The position numbers were made by a program, and so were the translations under genes. The notes under the pieces are model-generated. The model ran no database searches and was not told the DNA's origin. It saw nothing but the letters and a program-made list of their open reading frames with translations. A DNA stretch of 64,000 bases from NCBI GenBank assembly GCA_014925825.1, contig JACGCK010000054.1:222914-286913 (forward strand), read 5' to 3'. How positions within the stretch are numbered: position 1 is the first letter of the stretch; each line of letters opens with the position of its first letter. This document shows positions 41,641 to 54,290 of the stretch, in pieces. Source of the DNA: Pholiota molesta. Taxonomy: Eukaryota; Basidiomycota; Agaricomycetes; Agaricales; Strophariaceae.

Positions 41641-43529
41641 ATGAATGCCCTAGCTCGGTACATCCTCACAGTTTTTGCGTTCCTCGTACGTCTCTCGTTC
41701 TTCTTCGACCAAATATCTACATAGCAATATGACGCACCAGATATCATTGCATTATATTCTCAGCTTCTCCCATGAATCATATGGCCGCGCAACCTCGTTA
41801 TCAAATATAACTTCCAAATTCAAATCGCCAGCGTCTTCCGTCATCGACTCTCAAACCTCCATTCACCCAGAATCAACACCCTCAGCCGACTACATTACAT
41901 GGAACCCTTCTGGGAGCGCCAACGCGACGCACTCCCCCGACAGCCGAGCCAATGCCACCTTCGTCATCCTCTGCCGAAATTCGGACTTGCAGAGTACCGT
42001 GCAGAGTATCAGAGAGGTTGAGGATCGATTCAATAGGCGCTACCAATACCCATATGTGTTGCTGAATGAGGTGGAGTTCACGGAAGACTTCAAACGGTGC
42101 GTTCCCAATGTTTCAATCCTTACCCCTTCGTTTGGTCTGAGATATAAGAAATGCGCCACAGTCGCATCTCGGTATTGACGCCCGCCAAAGTCGAATTTGG
42201 GGTCATCTCTCCAGAGCATTGGTATCAGCCTGACTGGATAGATGAAGACAAGGCAAAGGAGAGCAGGGATAAGATGGTGGAGAAGAACATTATCTACGGA
42301 GGGAGCGTTTCATACAGGAATATGTGCAGGTACAATTCGGGAGTGCGTGATTTCTTTTTTTTTTTGACTTGCAGCAAGGGACGTAACCATCTTCCGGTAG
42401 TTCTTCTTCAAGCATCCTTTGATGTCGAAATATCGGTGGTACTGGCGTATCGAGTGAGTGTCTCCATTTTCGAGTGACTTCCTGTCTCTGTTGTGTTATG
42501 ACTTTTATTTTTATCTTTCAACTGTCGAGCGAGGGAATATCTCAGTTCCTCCTCGATTTCCCCTTTAAGACATAATCTCTATATGTGGATGTCCACAGGG
42601 CGTTCTTTTGTGGCTCAGTACAGATCCAAAGGTACTAACCTAACCTTCTAGACCCAATGTCCATTTCCATTGTGATATTAACTATGACCCATTCCGCTTC
42701 ATGGAGGAAAATAACAAGGTTTACTGTGAGTCCGTCATTCGCTTCGGTCGATCAATCAATATTCAAACTTTATTCTCGCTCAGCCTTCACCATAACTATG
42801 TATGAGTACGAAGCAACCATCCCAACCATGTGGGGTCATGTCATGGGTGCGATTATCAGACTCCATTCACATCGCACGACAGATTATTCACCAGTCCCAA
42901 TGACAATAGATTTCGTAAAGGCGCATCCTGAATACATTGCCGAAGATAACGCGCTGGGTTTCATGTCCTCAGATAATGGAAACACCTATAACCTCTGTCA
43001 TTGTACGCACCTGTTTTTCCCTCGACCTTCAAGTTGTATCATTTATCTGACTGTTTGATGAATACAGTCTGGAGTAATTTCGAGATCGCCGACATGGATT
43101 TCTGGCGAGGGGAGGCGTACACCGCTTTCTTCGAATATCTGGACGCACAAGGTGGATTTTACTACGAGGTTCGTGCTATCGCACATCTATCTCTAGCACC
43201 GTAATCTCCAGATGAATTGAACAACGATCTACAGCGCTGGGGAGATGCACCCGTACATTCGATCGCCGCTGCCTTGTTCGCCTCGCGCGATCAGATCCAG
43301 TTCTTCGACGATATAGGGTACGAGCATAGTCCGTACACTCACTGCCCCAAATCGGAGGAGGCTTGGGAGAAAGGGCGGTGTACTTGTGATCAGGCTAGGA
43401 GCTTTGGTGAGTTTCTCGCTTTCAGTTTCAATGATAAATCGAGCTATGGTTGATGGTGGGCGGTGTTTGCTCGCAGATTATGACGGATATTCATGCATGA
43501 GCAAGTGGGATAAGTTCGTTGCGCAATAG
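41641..43529 (+). CDS. Alpha-1,2-mannosyltransferase, GT15 family (Kre2/Mnt1/Ktr type)
   Basis: This Golgi type II membrane enzyme transfers mannose from GDP-mannose to O- and N-linked glycans. Exons join to MNALARYILTVFAFL-ISLHYI (signal anchor), a Ser/Thr-rich stem (SSVIDSQTSIHPESTPSADY), then ANATFVILCRNSDLQSTVQS, FNRRYQYPYVLLNEVEFTED and SVSYRNMCRYNSG-FFFKHP. KYRWYWRIE-PNVHFHCDIN, the acceptor and donor site region, follows, with YEYEATIPTMWGHV, NLCHFWSNFEIADMDFWRGE, FFDDIGYEHSPYTHCPK and the C-terminus SCMSKWDKFVAQ. At least eight short introns were placed by GT-AG sites that keep the family sequence continuous. One near 42467-42651 is unusually long (about 185 bp). No frame break was seen. 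Confidence 0.9.
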
Positions 43530-43848
43530 ACGAGGGCGTTATTATAAGAACCTTTGTGTGGATTTGGGGCCACGCTTATTACTTCAAGGACTGAAAGATA
43601 GAACAGAACTGAATAATTGCCGGGAGAGCTTCGAATTGTACTTCTACACTTATATCTGTTAATCGCAAGGTGACGGATGCACTCTGCCGCGTGATGCACT
43701 CGTCCACACTTCAAGATTCTGCAAAAATCAAGTGCAACATGCAAATGTGGTTCGTTAAAACCAACTCTTCCTCTGACTCACATCAGCCAGCAAACAGAAA
43801 TTCCATATTGTCTTCATGGTATCACTACATACTTATTATCCCAACATT
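43530..43848. other. Convergent 3' region
   Basis: The mannosyltransferase and the valyl-tRNA synthetase genes converge on this 319-bp stretch, which should carry both 3' untranslated regions. No other feature seen. Confidence 0.5.
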
Positions 43849-46800
43849 CTATTTTAATTGCACGAACATGTTTTTAGATGTTTCGAGCGTGGCGATCTCC
43901 GCTTCCAGAGTCTTGCGCTGATAGAAGCCAACATAAAGTCAGAACAATGAGAACAAGAGAGTTTAATACCACACGTACTTTGTCAGTATTCGCCGCCCGC
44001 ACGTTCTCAGGCACAGTCTCTGCATATTCGGGTTGGGACTCGAGCTTGACAATCTTCTGCAGATTTAGCCGGGCAAAGTCCAGCTTCTTGTCGCATTTCG
44101 CGATCTCATTATCGAGGTCCACGAGACCCTGATTTTTTCGTTCATAAATGCTAAACCGGGAAAAGTGCATAGGGGACTTACTCGGACGAGAGTGTGCACG
44201 ATGATGGAGGGCGTCACGACGGCGCTGCCGCATCCAGCGGGCACATCAGCGGGATCCCGCACGACTTTTGCGCTCTTGCAGCCCTTGGAGAGGGCAACGA
44301 TGGTGGCCATCTGTGGCGCAAAAAGTTGTTCCTCCTCTTCTGTCCGCACCTGGACAAAGACTGATCAAAGACAAAGCTTTTGTGAGTACAGCGCAGATAA
44401 TTGGATGATTCGAACTGAAGGCACATTGAATATCACTTTGCAAGTTGTACGAAGCGGCAAGAGATCGTGCAGCTTTGAGTGTCGTGAAAACAAGATCAAA
44501 CTGCTTGTCCGCGTCTTCGAACACGAAGGCCGGGTCCTGCGCGACAACATTGGTCAAATTGCGATATACACGTATTACGAACGTGGACTTACGTTGATGG
44601 GGAATTGGGAGACCATGATCGATGGAGTGGGGTCATTTGGACGGCGGGGAAGACGCTGCCACAGCTCTTCCGTGACGAAGGGCATGAAGGGGTGAAGCAA
44701 GCGCAGACCATGGTCCAAACAGGTATATAGCGTCTGTTGTGCAGATTTGCGTGTTGCAATGGGGGAGGACTCGTCCATCATAGGCTTCATCGCTTCCTGA
44801 AAGTCCAGATGTCGCATGAATAACACCATATTTTTAGGATAGAGAGGGGAAAATACGCACGATGTAGACATCGCAAAGCTCATACAGCCAGAAGTTGTAA
44901 GCTGCATTCGTAGCCGCCATGAAATTCCTCTCTGCGAGCTGCGTGTTGATTTCAGTAGCCGCGATGTTGAGCTTGTGCAAGATCCATTTCTCAACGAGAC
45001 CTTCATTGCCACTTGGCTATAAAACATGAATTTCATCAGCCATCACAATTACTGATATATGGCGGGCGGCGAAACATACCTTGGCAGAAGGTTGGGGAAC
45101 AAATTCTTCGTCGAGCTTGAGCATAGCGAATTTTGTTGCATTGAAAATCTTGTTGCAGAACTTCCTGTATCCTTCTACACGAAGAATCTCGAGGTTGATA
45201 TCGCGACCTATAGATGATAACTGAGTTTACCCCAAACTTGCAACATCATAAAGACGACGGCAGCGTACCTCCTCCCGAATATGCGCAAAGCGCAAATCTC
45301 AGTGCATCTGTGCCGCATTGAGGGATACCCTTGGGGAAGTCCTTCTTCTGGCCAGCGATGGCCTTGGCAATTTCCCGCTCGTCCAAATTGCCCTCGTACA
45401 ACTTCTTGTGCAAGTCCTCGAGCGACAATCCCTGAATGACATCCAGCGGGTCGATAACGTTCCCGAGGGACTTGCTCATCTTGCGCCCATGCGCATCGCG
45501 GATCATTGCATGGCAGTACACCTCCCTGAACGGCATCTCCCCGTCAGGTGGATGCCCAGCAGCACCATCCGCGCGACCCAGAAGAACAGGATGTCCCAGC
45601 CCGTCTCGAGGATGCTCGCCGGGTAGAACTGCGCCATGTCCGCCGTCTTCTCCGGCCAGCCCATGATCGACCACGGCCACAGCCCCGACGAGAACCACGT
45701 GTCGAGCACGTCCTCGTCCTGCTCGAGCGCGAACGGGCGCCCGGCCGCGAGCGTCTCCGCGCGCGCGCGCGCCTCCTCCAGCGTGCGCCCGACCACCCAG
45801 GACGCGCCGTCGGTCGCGTCCTGCGCCGCGCCCTCGATGCGCACGAAGTACGCGGGGCAGCGGTGGCCCCACCACAGCTGCCGCGAGATGCACCAGTCCT
45901 GGATGCCCTCCAGCCAGCGGTACCAGTCGTTCTCGGACTGCTTCGGGTTGATTTCGAGTTCACCGAGACGCGTGCGCTGCGATTTCGTGTTAGCACTCAT
46001 TTTGATAGAGAGGGAGAAGGCGTACTCTGATAGCCTCATCAGCCAGGGGCTTGCAGTTCACCCACCACTGAGGCTTGAGAATAGGCTCAATGATATCGCC
46101 CGATTTACTAGATATGAATCAGAATGTCGTACTCGTATACACCAGGAGCAGACACTTACTTGCAAATGGGTATCTGCATCTTGTTATCCTTGGTATCAAC
46201 GTATAGACCTAGCTCCTTGAGAGCCTTGACGACCTCCACCCTTGCGTGAAAGCGTTTCATGCCCTAATCCACATCAATACCGCGCTCTCGAAGGGAGAGT
46301 GAGCAACGTACCTTGAACTTGGGTCCCGCGTTCGCATTCAGCGTTCCATCATCGTTCATAATGTTGATGAAGGCCAGGTTGTGCCTTTTGCCGACCTCGT
46401 AATCATTCTGGTCGTGTGCAGGCGTGATCTTCACCGCTCCCGTTCCGAACTCCATATCCACGATGATGGCATCCGTAATGACGGGCAGATGGCGGTCAGG
46501 AACGAACGGGTGTTTGAGGAGTTTTCCATGGAGGTGCTGAAGACGAGTTAGGCGTAGTATTGGGTGTTAATTACATCGCCACGTACCTTGTAGCGGGGAT
46601 CATCGGGGTGCACGGCGACGGCAGTATCACCAAGCATGGTCTCCGGACGTGTCGTTGCAATAACCAAACGTTCATCAGACCCAATCACTTCGTATGCGAA
46701 GCTCGTCAGGACACCAAACTCGAATTTCTCCTTGGGGTCGTAGCCAGGTACACTGAGCAGTGTGCGGCCCTCGAGCTCCTTCTGGTCGACCTCGAGATTG

Positions 46801-47936
46801 GACAGTGTCGTGTTCATCTTGACGCACCAGTTGACGAGACGATTCGCGCGGTACAGGACGCCGTCCTCGTGCAGTCTGCAAAAGGTTTCGATGACGGCTT
46901 TACTGAGTTTCTGGACCGAGCGTCAGTAGGGCAAACATTTCAATGGAAAGTCATGCACACCTCGTCCATGGTGAATGCCGTGCGGTCCCAGTCGTAGCTG
47001 CCTCCAAGACGATGGAGCTGGTTGGTGATGCGGCCCTGGTAGCTGCGAGGTGTTAGATATAATCATTTTCGGAAGTAATAAACGTACTCGTTTCTCCAGT
47101 CCATGACTTTTTCCACAAATCGTTCGCGTCCCAAATCATGCCTCGTCTTCCCCTCCGCCTTGAACAATCGCTTCTCCACAACACTCTGAGTAGAAATCCC
47201 GGCGTGATCGAAGCCTGGCGCGAACAGGGTCTTGCGTCCCAACATGCGATTCCATCGAACCATCCCGTCCTGGATGGCCACGGTCAGCGCGTGTCCGATA
47301 TGCAGGCTTCCAGTGACATTGGGGGGAGGCGAAGGGATGACGAAAGTCTCTCGGTCCTTGAGATCTTGGCCTTGAAGAGCAGGCTGGATGTATTCGGGCT
47401 TGAAGAAACCTTGGGTGTGCCACCAGTCATACCAGGCGGCCTCGACGGCAATAGGGTTGTAGCCAGCGGACATGGGCTCGGACATGTCTAGACGTCGATT
47501 AGCATGGCATTGGGATAGATGCCACTGTAAACAACGCGCACCTTTTTTCTGGCCCTTGGGAGTGGTGTTGACGAACTCGGGCTCAACCTCCTTCTCCTTC
47601 TTCTCCGCCTTGGCCTTCTTCCCTTCTCCTGCGGCTGCAGCAGCGGGCGCCTTGGCTGCCTTTGCAGCGAGCTTGGCCTCTTTTTCTAACCGCTTGGCCT
47701 CTTTCTTGGCTGCGAATACCCGTGAGCACGCTGCCAGATGTGTGTGATCAGATGTAAAATTGAGGCTCACCAGCGCTCTTCGAGTTGGGATCGCGAACAT
47801 TGTTCGGATCGATGGGCGGGACATCGGCAGCAGCAGCAGGGGAGTTGGTGGCCATCCTGGCTGAGCTAGTGGATATAGTTCTGAGATAAGAAAAAGAGCG
47901 GACGCATCGATGTGCAAGCATTAAAGATCCCCTCAT
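43849..47936 (-). CDS. VAS1: Valyl-tRNA synthetase, full-length copy (one frame break)
   Basis: This enzyme charges tRNA-Val. The first exon has two in-frame starts: [20 protein letters not shown] (47936), rich in Arg/Ser and free of acidic residues, and [19 protein letters not shown] (27 codons later). That is the usual fungal layout for mitochondrial and cytosolic forms from one gene. A Lys/Glu/Ala-rich appendix follows, then [19 protein letters not shown] (HIGH motif), the editing domain ([20 protein letters not shown]), [30 protein letters not shown] (KMSKS), the anticodon-binding domain and a C-terminal coiled coil ([17 protein letters not shown]) ending FVQLK. One base is missing in CCCC at 45539-45542. 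An added base restores [19 protein letters not shown]. The other copy (55456-57858) is truncated, so this should be the functional gene. Confidence 0.93.
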
Positions 47937-49450
47937 CGGTTCTTGCCGGTCGAGTCACAGCGTGCTGGCCGGCCCGCCTACCCGCCTGCTCAGTGCTCTC
48001 CAACTCAACTCCAACTGCTCTACCTGAGTCGTTGGCAGTCCGGATACCTTGAAACCCGCACCATTCCTTCACAACGTTCCATGGTACTCTCCCTCTCTCC
48101 TGAGTCATTGACAATCTGCATACTGGCATTCCTTGACAACGTTCCTTGGGTGCTTGATACTCGCCCGAGTCCGCCACATTACCTGCAGCTGCGAATCGGA
48201 TTCGGATTTGGGTACTTTTAATGAGACGCTAACTATGCTCATAAACTTGGCTCAACTCACCAGCCGACACCCGTCCTCGTCGCCGCTTCCGGCCTCCGTC
48301 GTTCGTTCCGGACTCGCCTACCGCTGTCCTTAGCACCCTCACGATCTCGCCTCGGCCGCCTTTCTTCGACATCCCGCGTCAACACCCACTCCGAGCCTCC
48401 ACAATCACCCCGTGCGGAATTGGCCATCGCGCTCCGCACAGCGTTATCGACGACAAAGGCAAGCCTTGAGTTTACCTTTATCCATCCGAATCCATGCTTA
48501 CCTCGTCTGCTACAGCCACATCGTCGCCCGCGCCGCCAGTACAATCTACAATCTAGACGATGCCCGACCACCTGGAATCGACGTTGGTCACGACGGGCCA
48601 AGTCTCAAGCATGTTCGACCCTATGGACGCCGTAGTTGCGTCTTCTTGTCAATCTATGCTTACCTGGTCTGCCACAGCAACAACATCGCCGTCGTGTCGT
48701 CACGGCTCGACTGGCAGACACCACCCGTCGCCCGCACTACAAGCCCCTCGACCGTGCGTCGACATCGACCACCACGACGACCAAGCCTCGTCGATCCCAC
48801 ACCCGCTGCCATCGGCTTGTCCCACTCGCGACACATTGCCTTGCTCTCGACGTAGATCGCAGCCGCTACCCAACGCAGCAGATCAGTAGAGGGACGGGCA
48901 GCCTTTGGGCCGTACGGGATAGAGGGCAGTGGGCTCGAACAGCCCAACGGCGCGTCTACGGTACGTTCGAACCTCATCTCGAGACCGTGCATGGAAAGCT
49001 GACGACACCGCTCTGGCGCATACAGCCGTATCTACGCCCACAACGACTCACCAGCCGCCATCGGCCTCCAACAAGCACATGCCCTTGTTCCTCGCCTCTT
49101 CCAGCATCCGTCGTCGATCTCGACTGCCGCAAGTACGGCGTCCATCGCGTCAATGGCGCTCCGCGGGCGAAATGCATTAGGTGGTTCACAGTCGCTAGGC
49201 AACATCGCACATCAGCACAAGGCCAGAGGGACGGGTAACAAACCAGGACCGTGACGTACGTTGTGGGCTCGACACCCAGCTGTGCACGAGACGACGATCC
49301 CACCTCCCACATCGCGGCCTGTCCATCTACACGCCGTGTAGTCTCGGTAGTACGATCTGACCTGCGCCACAACGGGCTCGATTGCGCCCAAGTCCCATTC
49401 CTGCCCAGATCCGGGGCCTGCCATCGACGACGACGCGGGATCGACGACGG
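47937..49450. other. VAS1 upstream region, GC-rich, no confident gene
   Basis: This holds the VAS1 promoter and a GC-rich stretch. Internal echoes are visible (two related segments around TCCATGCTTACCTCGTCTGC and CTATGCTTACCTGGTCTGCC). Part of 49.37-49.45 kb resembles the GC-rich module inside the Helitron. Overlapping Arg/Pro/Ser-rich open frames occur on both strands, but none shows splice logic or a domain. Confidence 0.5.
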
Positions 49451-51107
49451 CAAACTCATCAAGCAGTGTTCGGCGCCGCGGAGTTCCTGGCAGACGAGAT
49501 CAGCGTGAGTAGCTGGCCTTCCATGGTTCAGTATTGATGCTTACTATGCGCTACAGCGCCCTCCCATTTCGACGGCGTTCGCGCTATCCAAACCCCTCGA
49601 GCGGCCACTCACAAGGCCATAGCAGCCGACAACGCCATCAGCGACGGCGGGTTCCCGCTGCAGCCTCGCCTTCGCCGAGTCGATTGCAGGCGCTACTGAT
49701 GGAGTAACTCAGTCAGTCAAACGTTGGATGGAAGGGACAGAATGGGACGTACGATGCGGCAGCGGGCGCGAAACAACGACATCCAAGGCGCTACGGACGG
49801 AGCAACTCAGCCAAACATCGGATGGAATGGACAGAATGGGACGTACGAGGCGGCAGCGGGCGAGAGCCTTGCGTATACGGTACGTCTGAGCTCGCTGCGA
49901 CGGCGCACAGGCAACACTGACGACCAAGCGGTTAGCGTTTGCACGGCAGGGTACGAGCATGGTTTTACAGCTTACCCATTCGCCCCATCGGCCGCCGACG
50001 AGCACCCGCCCTGTCGCGGAGCCCCCTCCTCGTGCGTTGTTCGTCCTGGAGGGGGGCGTGTCGCGTCAGTAGAAAGTCGGCGGTGCGGATCCGTTGAATT
50101 GCCGCGTGGAGCGGTGCTGCGCAGGACGATGGCGATGGGCTGCGAAGGCGATGGCGGGCCAGAGGAGAGGACGAGCGAGGGCGCAGAGGACGCCGCCATC
50201 GCCTCGGGGACACCTCGCCGACGGGCGGCGTGTGCTGGCTGGCGGCGGCGTCCTCTTCAGCCCCGCCGTCGTACTGCGCAGCGACCCCGCCTGTCCAATA
50301 TCGCAGCGCACAGCGGCGACAAGCTGGACGACTTGCCCAACGAAGGCGGCCGGGCCCTCGAGATCCCGCGGCGCAGTCGGCCATCGGCTCCAGCTGGGCA
50401 TGTTAAAGGGAACGTCAGAGGCGATGGTGAGCGGGGAACGGAACAGGAATGGGAAGGCGCGAACTCACTCGGGAAGTATGCGGACTGATGATGGCGGAGG
50501 CGATGAGAGATGTGGAGGAGAGCAGAGGAGAGATGAGGAGGTGAGGGAATGAGGAAAGACGGTAAGGCAAGTGGTCCTTATATACATCTACACATCGTGT
50601 ACGTAGCAGAACGAATAAATGGGTTTGGGATCTAAACGGATGGGTATGCAGGGTCAATTGCCGGGATGGTCAAGTTAAGCGAACGGTACCATTCCTCCGC
50701 ATCCCCTTCCCCAGCTTGCTATGTCGGCCTCATACCCTGTCCAAGACACCCCCGTATCTACTAGTCGTGTACCTTAACCTGTTCTCATGAGCATGGAGGC
50801 TTAAACAATATGATTCCATTGTTTTATTACAGTAATTCAAGTTATCTGAATTGCATAGCTCTCGCAAACACATTCTCAGAAAAAGATCCACCGCCCACGC
50901 TCAGACCACACCTCTCACCAAGGTCGACCCTATCCGAGCTTCGGTAGCCTAGACCCATATTGCCCTTAGCAAAATACCTAAGAAACGAGGAAACGGCATT
51001 TCTAGCGCGTTCCGTTCAATATGCGTCCACCCGCTCCCGAATCTTCCACTGCAATCGCAGGAATTCAGCGAGGGTTAGGCTGAAACATCTGATTAATGAT
51101 GCCGTGA
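49451..51107. other. GC-rich then AT-rich non-coding stretch (copy 1)
   Basis: Long open frames exist on both strands (for example 49724-50488 plus and 49965-50384 minus) because the stretch is GC-rich and stop-poor. Compositional bias, mutual overlap and lack of family motifs argue against coding. Two adjacent copies of an AACTCAG-associated 70-bp motif lie near 49705-49860. An exact counterpart is at 59422-61078. Confidence 0.45.
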
Positions 51108-51750
51108 TGGCGTAATAGAAGCTCACTTACGGTGCTTTTTCTAGGTCCCCGCTAGCGTTGCATTTCGAATCTGTTTGCGAGACGGGGATTCAGACGCAGG
51201 GTACCGTCGGGTGGCATCCAGTGCCTGCGGTCGCCGTTCACTCGTCTACCCCTGTGCGATTGGGAATAGGTAGTCGGTAATGTCTTTTAACGTGCTCAAA
51301 AGCAATTGGACGATATAATTGAGAATTGCAATGGCAATGCTGTTATCATGTTGGGTATGTTGTAGAGAGCTAAACACAATCCTCCACACACCTCGCGGTC
51401 CACATCGCGCGCAATATTCTAATGCTGCCGTTATTTTGTAATGGAGTCTTATTTACGTGTTCTTTCTAGGTCCCCGCTAGCGTTGCACTTCGAATCTGTT
51501 TGCGAGACGGGGATCCAGACGCAGGGTACCGTCGGGTGGCATGGAGCACCTACGGTCGCCGTTCACTCGTCTACCCCTGTGCGATTGGGAATAGGTAGTC
51601 AGTAATGTATTCTAACCTATTCACAAGCAATTGTACGATATAATTGAGAATTGCAACGGCAATGCTCTTATCATAGTGGGTAAACTAAACACAATTCTCC
51701 ACACACCTCGCGGTACACACTGCGCGCAACATTCTAATTGCCACGCAACT
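51108..51750. repeat. Two tandem 325-bp repeats (copy 1)
   Basis: The unit beginning near CTAGGTCCCCGCTAGCGTTG at 51141 recurs at 51466, a 325-bp period. Both contain GTTTGCGAGACGGGGAT, GCAGGGTACCGTCGGGTGGC and TTCACTCGTCTACCCCTGTG, and end with CTCCACACACCTCGCGGT. They differ by scattered substitutions. No coding function is evident. The same pair is repeated at 61079-61721. Confidence 0.8.
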
Positions 51751-53508
51751 CGGCTGCGACATTCAGCGTCCTAATGACAGGTGTAAAAATTAGCTCTTTT
51801 ATGCTTCCGAATGGCGTATTAGCTGAGGAGGCGCACATGCTTCGTCTCTTACGGATTGTGCATCCAAAGTTCATCTTCCGGATTCCGCGCAGAGCGCCGT
51901 ACTTGATTCATATCAGATGACCATATTCGAACGAGCTGAACACCGACTAAGGCCCTTTGCATGGCTTGCGCTCGGAGACGTAGTGACACAGATACGCGAA
52001 GTTGTAGGACGTGTGGCAATCCAGATTCTGTACTTGGCTTCATTCGGGCATTTGATTTCCTCGTTTACTCTAGTAATTCTCGAACTCCTTATTCGATTTA
52101 CCACCTCTATATGCTTACATTAAATGGTCTCAAGTGATAATGGATAGTTACGAGCATTGGTGGTCATGCCGGGCGGCGGGCGCTAAAGTACTTCCACAAG
52201 GGGCTGTGCATTCCTAGATGTGTCGTTCACTGCGGATTAGATTCTAGAAGATAACGAGGATGATGACGAGTCAATTTTTTCCTGCGGATTAAGCGCTCGA
52301 GGCTCGTTTCCGAGCGTAGCGCATGAGTCTCATTATATCTGACCCCTTGCGGAACTGTTTAGCCGCCCGGCATGACCGCGAATGATGTCGTCGTCCCGTA
52401 ACTATTCGTTACCACTTCAGACCGTTTAGATATGTAATCGATGCACGGCGTCATATATCGCGATATCACGGCTACAGAAGGCTCTATACCATCGGAATTT
52501 ACAAAGCTTGCAGAGAGTCGAAATATGGGCGCTAAATCTTTGTGCTGCCCACGACAGCTGATTTATTACAATTCTAGGACGATCAAACTGTGCCGTGGCC
52601 TTGGATTAATCATTAGTGGCTGCGTATAGCTTGTGGCAATGGCAAAAACGCGGTGGGACGATGGGGAAAAACATAATCGAGAAATGTAAGCATCAACTAG
52701 ATCCGGAAATTATGATTCTGCGCCGTAAGATGTAGGGAAGTGAATGGAATGGAAAGTGTGAATCTCGGACTCAATTTCGCTTCGATTGCCATTCAAGCCG
52801 GCATTATGGATAGACAATGTTTTGGGTACATAATTCTACCGTTGAACGACTCTATTTATGAGAAGTAATATATCTTGGTATAAGGGAACTGGGATAGATC
52901 TTTCATTCCCGGTAAGCAGAGGACAATACTGGTTTGAATAAATCGAAATATCTTGCAGGAGAGCGACTCCTGTATTCGTGTTAGGTAAAAATTACGGATT
53001 CGAAGAGAAGCGGCTAGAAGCGGTAACTTTAACGTTTGCCACCTGGGTTCTTTCCTTGGATTCCAGGCTCCAAGATTTAAACATCCCAAACTCGTAGAAA
53101 TGTAATTCTCTCTCGACGAGAAATTTCTTAAGACTCGCACATCCATATAGAATATGAAAAATGTATTTGGATTCCTAATTTGAAGAGGAAGAAAAAAGCG
53201 TGTATTGCGGTGTGATATTCCAGGAGTGGGAGACATTAAGCTACCCTGAAGCATGATCGGAATACTCTCGTCAAGCATACTTTGCTGGCAAGGCTGAAAC
53301 TTGAATTTTAGGAACAATGCCAGCATTTTCCCAAGCCTAGATCGTGCAGGGGGGCAGATTTGATCGACCCTTGGTAACAGAGAATATAAAAAGGTGAGCA
53401 TTTGCAGAAGCGCCTAAAGTTCCCCTCCTCCCTCTGCCGTCTTTATGACGGTATCCAGTCTGATTTTCCTTCGATTTCACGCCTCATCTATGCTATGGTA
53501 TGTCTATG
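51751..53508. other. Non-coding stretch (copy 1)
   Basis: Short open frames only. A 181-codon minus-strand frame (52856-53401) is broken in the duplicate copy by run-length differences, and it has no recognisable domain. A GCCGCCCGGCATGAC near 52361 mirrors GTCATGCCGGGCGGCGGGC near 52163, an inverted pair about 200 bp apart. Confidence 0.4.
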
Positions 53509-54290
53509 GACAATCTCTATATGTATGAACAATGCTGATGTGTGTTGAGATTTGCCGACACCCTGTATCGACTTCTGTGAAGGTATGTTCTGTTCGTTTA
53601 TTACATGATATGATACTAATTCAATGTCCAGATTTTTCGACTCAATTTTTGAACTTCCGGCAAACTGCAGCACAACGAGCGTCGAGAATATAGGTGGTGC
53701 CGCAGGAGACAATCTCTATATGTACGAAGGATGCTGATGCATGTTCTGACATCCTACATTGACTTCCGCGAACCCGATTTATTGATTCATGGTCTAAAAC
53801 AAGGTATGTTCCATTCATTCCTTACATGATATGATACTGATTCAATGTCTAGATTTTCCGACACAATTTTTGAACTTCCGGCAAACTACAGCACAATGAG
53901 AATATAGGTGGCGCCGTGGTGGACAATAATGGGAATACAGGCGGCATCCAGTAATGTACCCCTCTCCGGATTATTTTTTTCTGATCGGATTTCAATCCTG
54001 CTCCCATTATCTAGCCTGACACTACATTTGGACATCCGGCGAGCATGCTCTCATGTTCCGAGCAAGGTACAATGGGTAAGCGCCCATCATTGACGTGAAC
54101 AATGCTAATGTGTGTCGAGATCAGCTTCCACAAACCTCAACAGTCAAACCAAGGTATGTTATCTATGTTTCTCATATAATATCTTACTGGTTCTATCTCT
54201 AGAAATTCCGACTCGATTTCTGAACTTCCCGCAAACTGCACCACAAGCAGAATATGTTCCGAATATGGCCAGCATCTGAAAGTAATGTTC
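53509..54290. repeat. Diverged tandem repeats with intron-like pieces (copy 1)
   Basis: The unit at 53509-53707 recurs at 53708-53920 and, more diverged, at 54094-54290. Each contains AGGTATGTT..., a T-rich stretch, ATGTC(C/T)AG, then ATTTT(C/T)CGAC and GAACTTCCGGCAAACT, resembling a short intron between coding scraps. It may be a decayed tandem gene or exon array. No protein family is recognisable. Confidence 0.6.

Larger units (their letters stand above)
45490..54029. repeat. Direct tandem segmental duplication, copy 1
   Basis: This block corresponds to 55436-64000 with an offset of 9.92-9.97 kb and may extend right to about 55435. It contains most of VAS1, its upstream region and about 6 kb of non-coding sequence. 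The stretch 45.5-49.45 kb differs from copy 2 by scattered substitutions and small indels. The stretch 49.46-54.03 kb appears identical except for one-base run-length changes. Confidence 0.92.

Noticed and set aside
45548..46220. Long plus-strand open frames opposite VAS1
   Set aside because: They are antisense shadows of the GC-rich synthetase exon, which carries clear catalytic-domain sequence on the minus strand.
49724..50488. 254-codon plus-strand open frame (and its exact copy at 59695-60459) as a gene
   Set aside because: The stretch is GC-rich and stop-poor on both strands, with several overlapping long frames of Arg/Pro/Ala-rich composition, no domain and no splice pattern. Identity between copies reflects the recent duplication, not selection.
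52856..53401. 181-codon minus-strand open frame
   Set aside because: The duplicate copy breaks it through one-base run-length differences, and the sequence matches no family.
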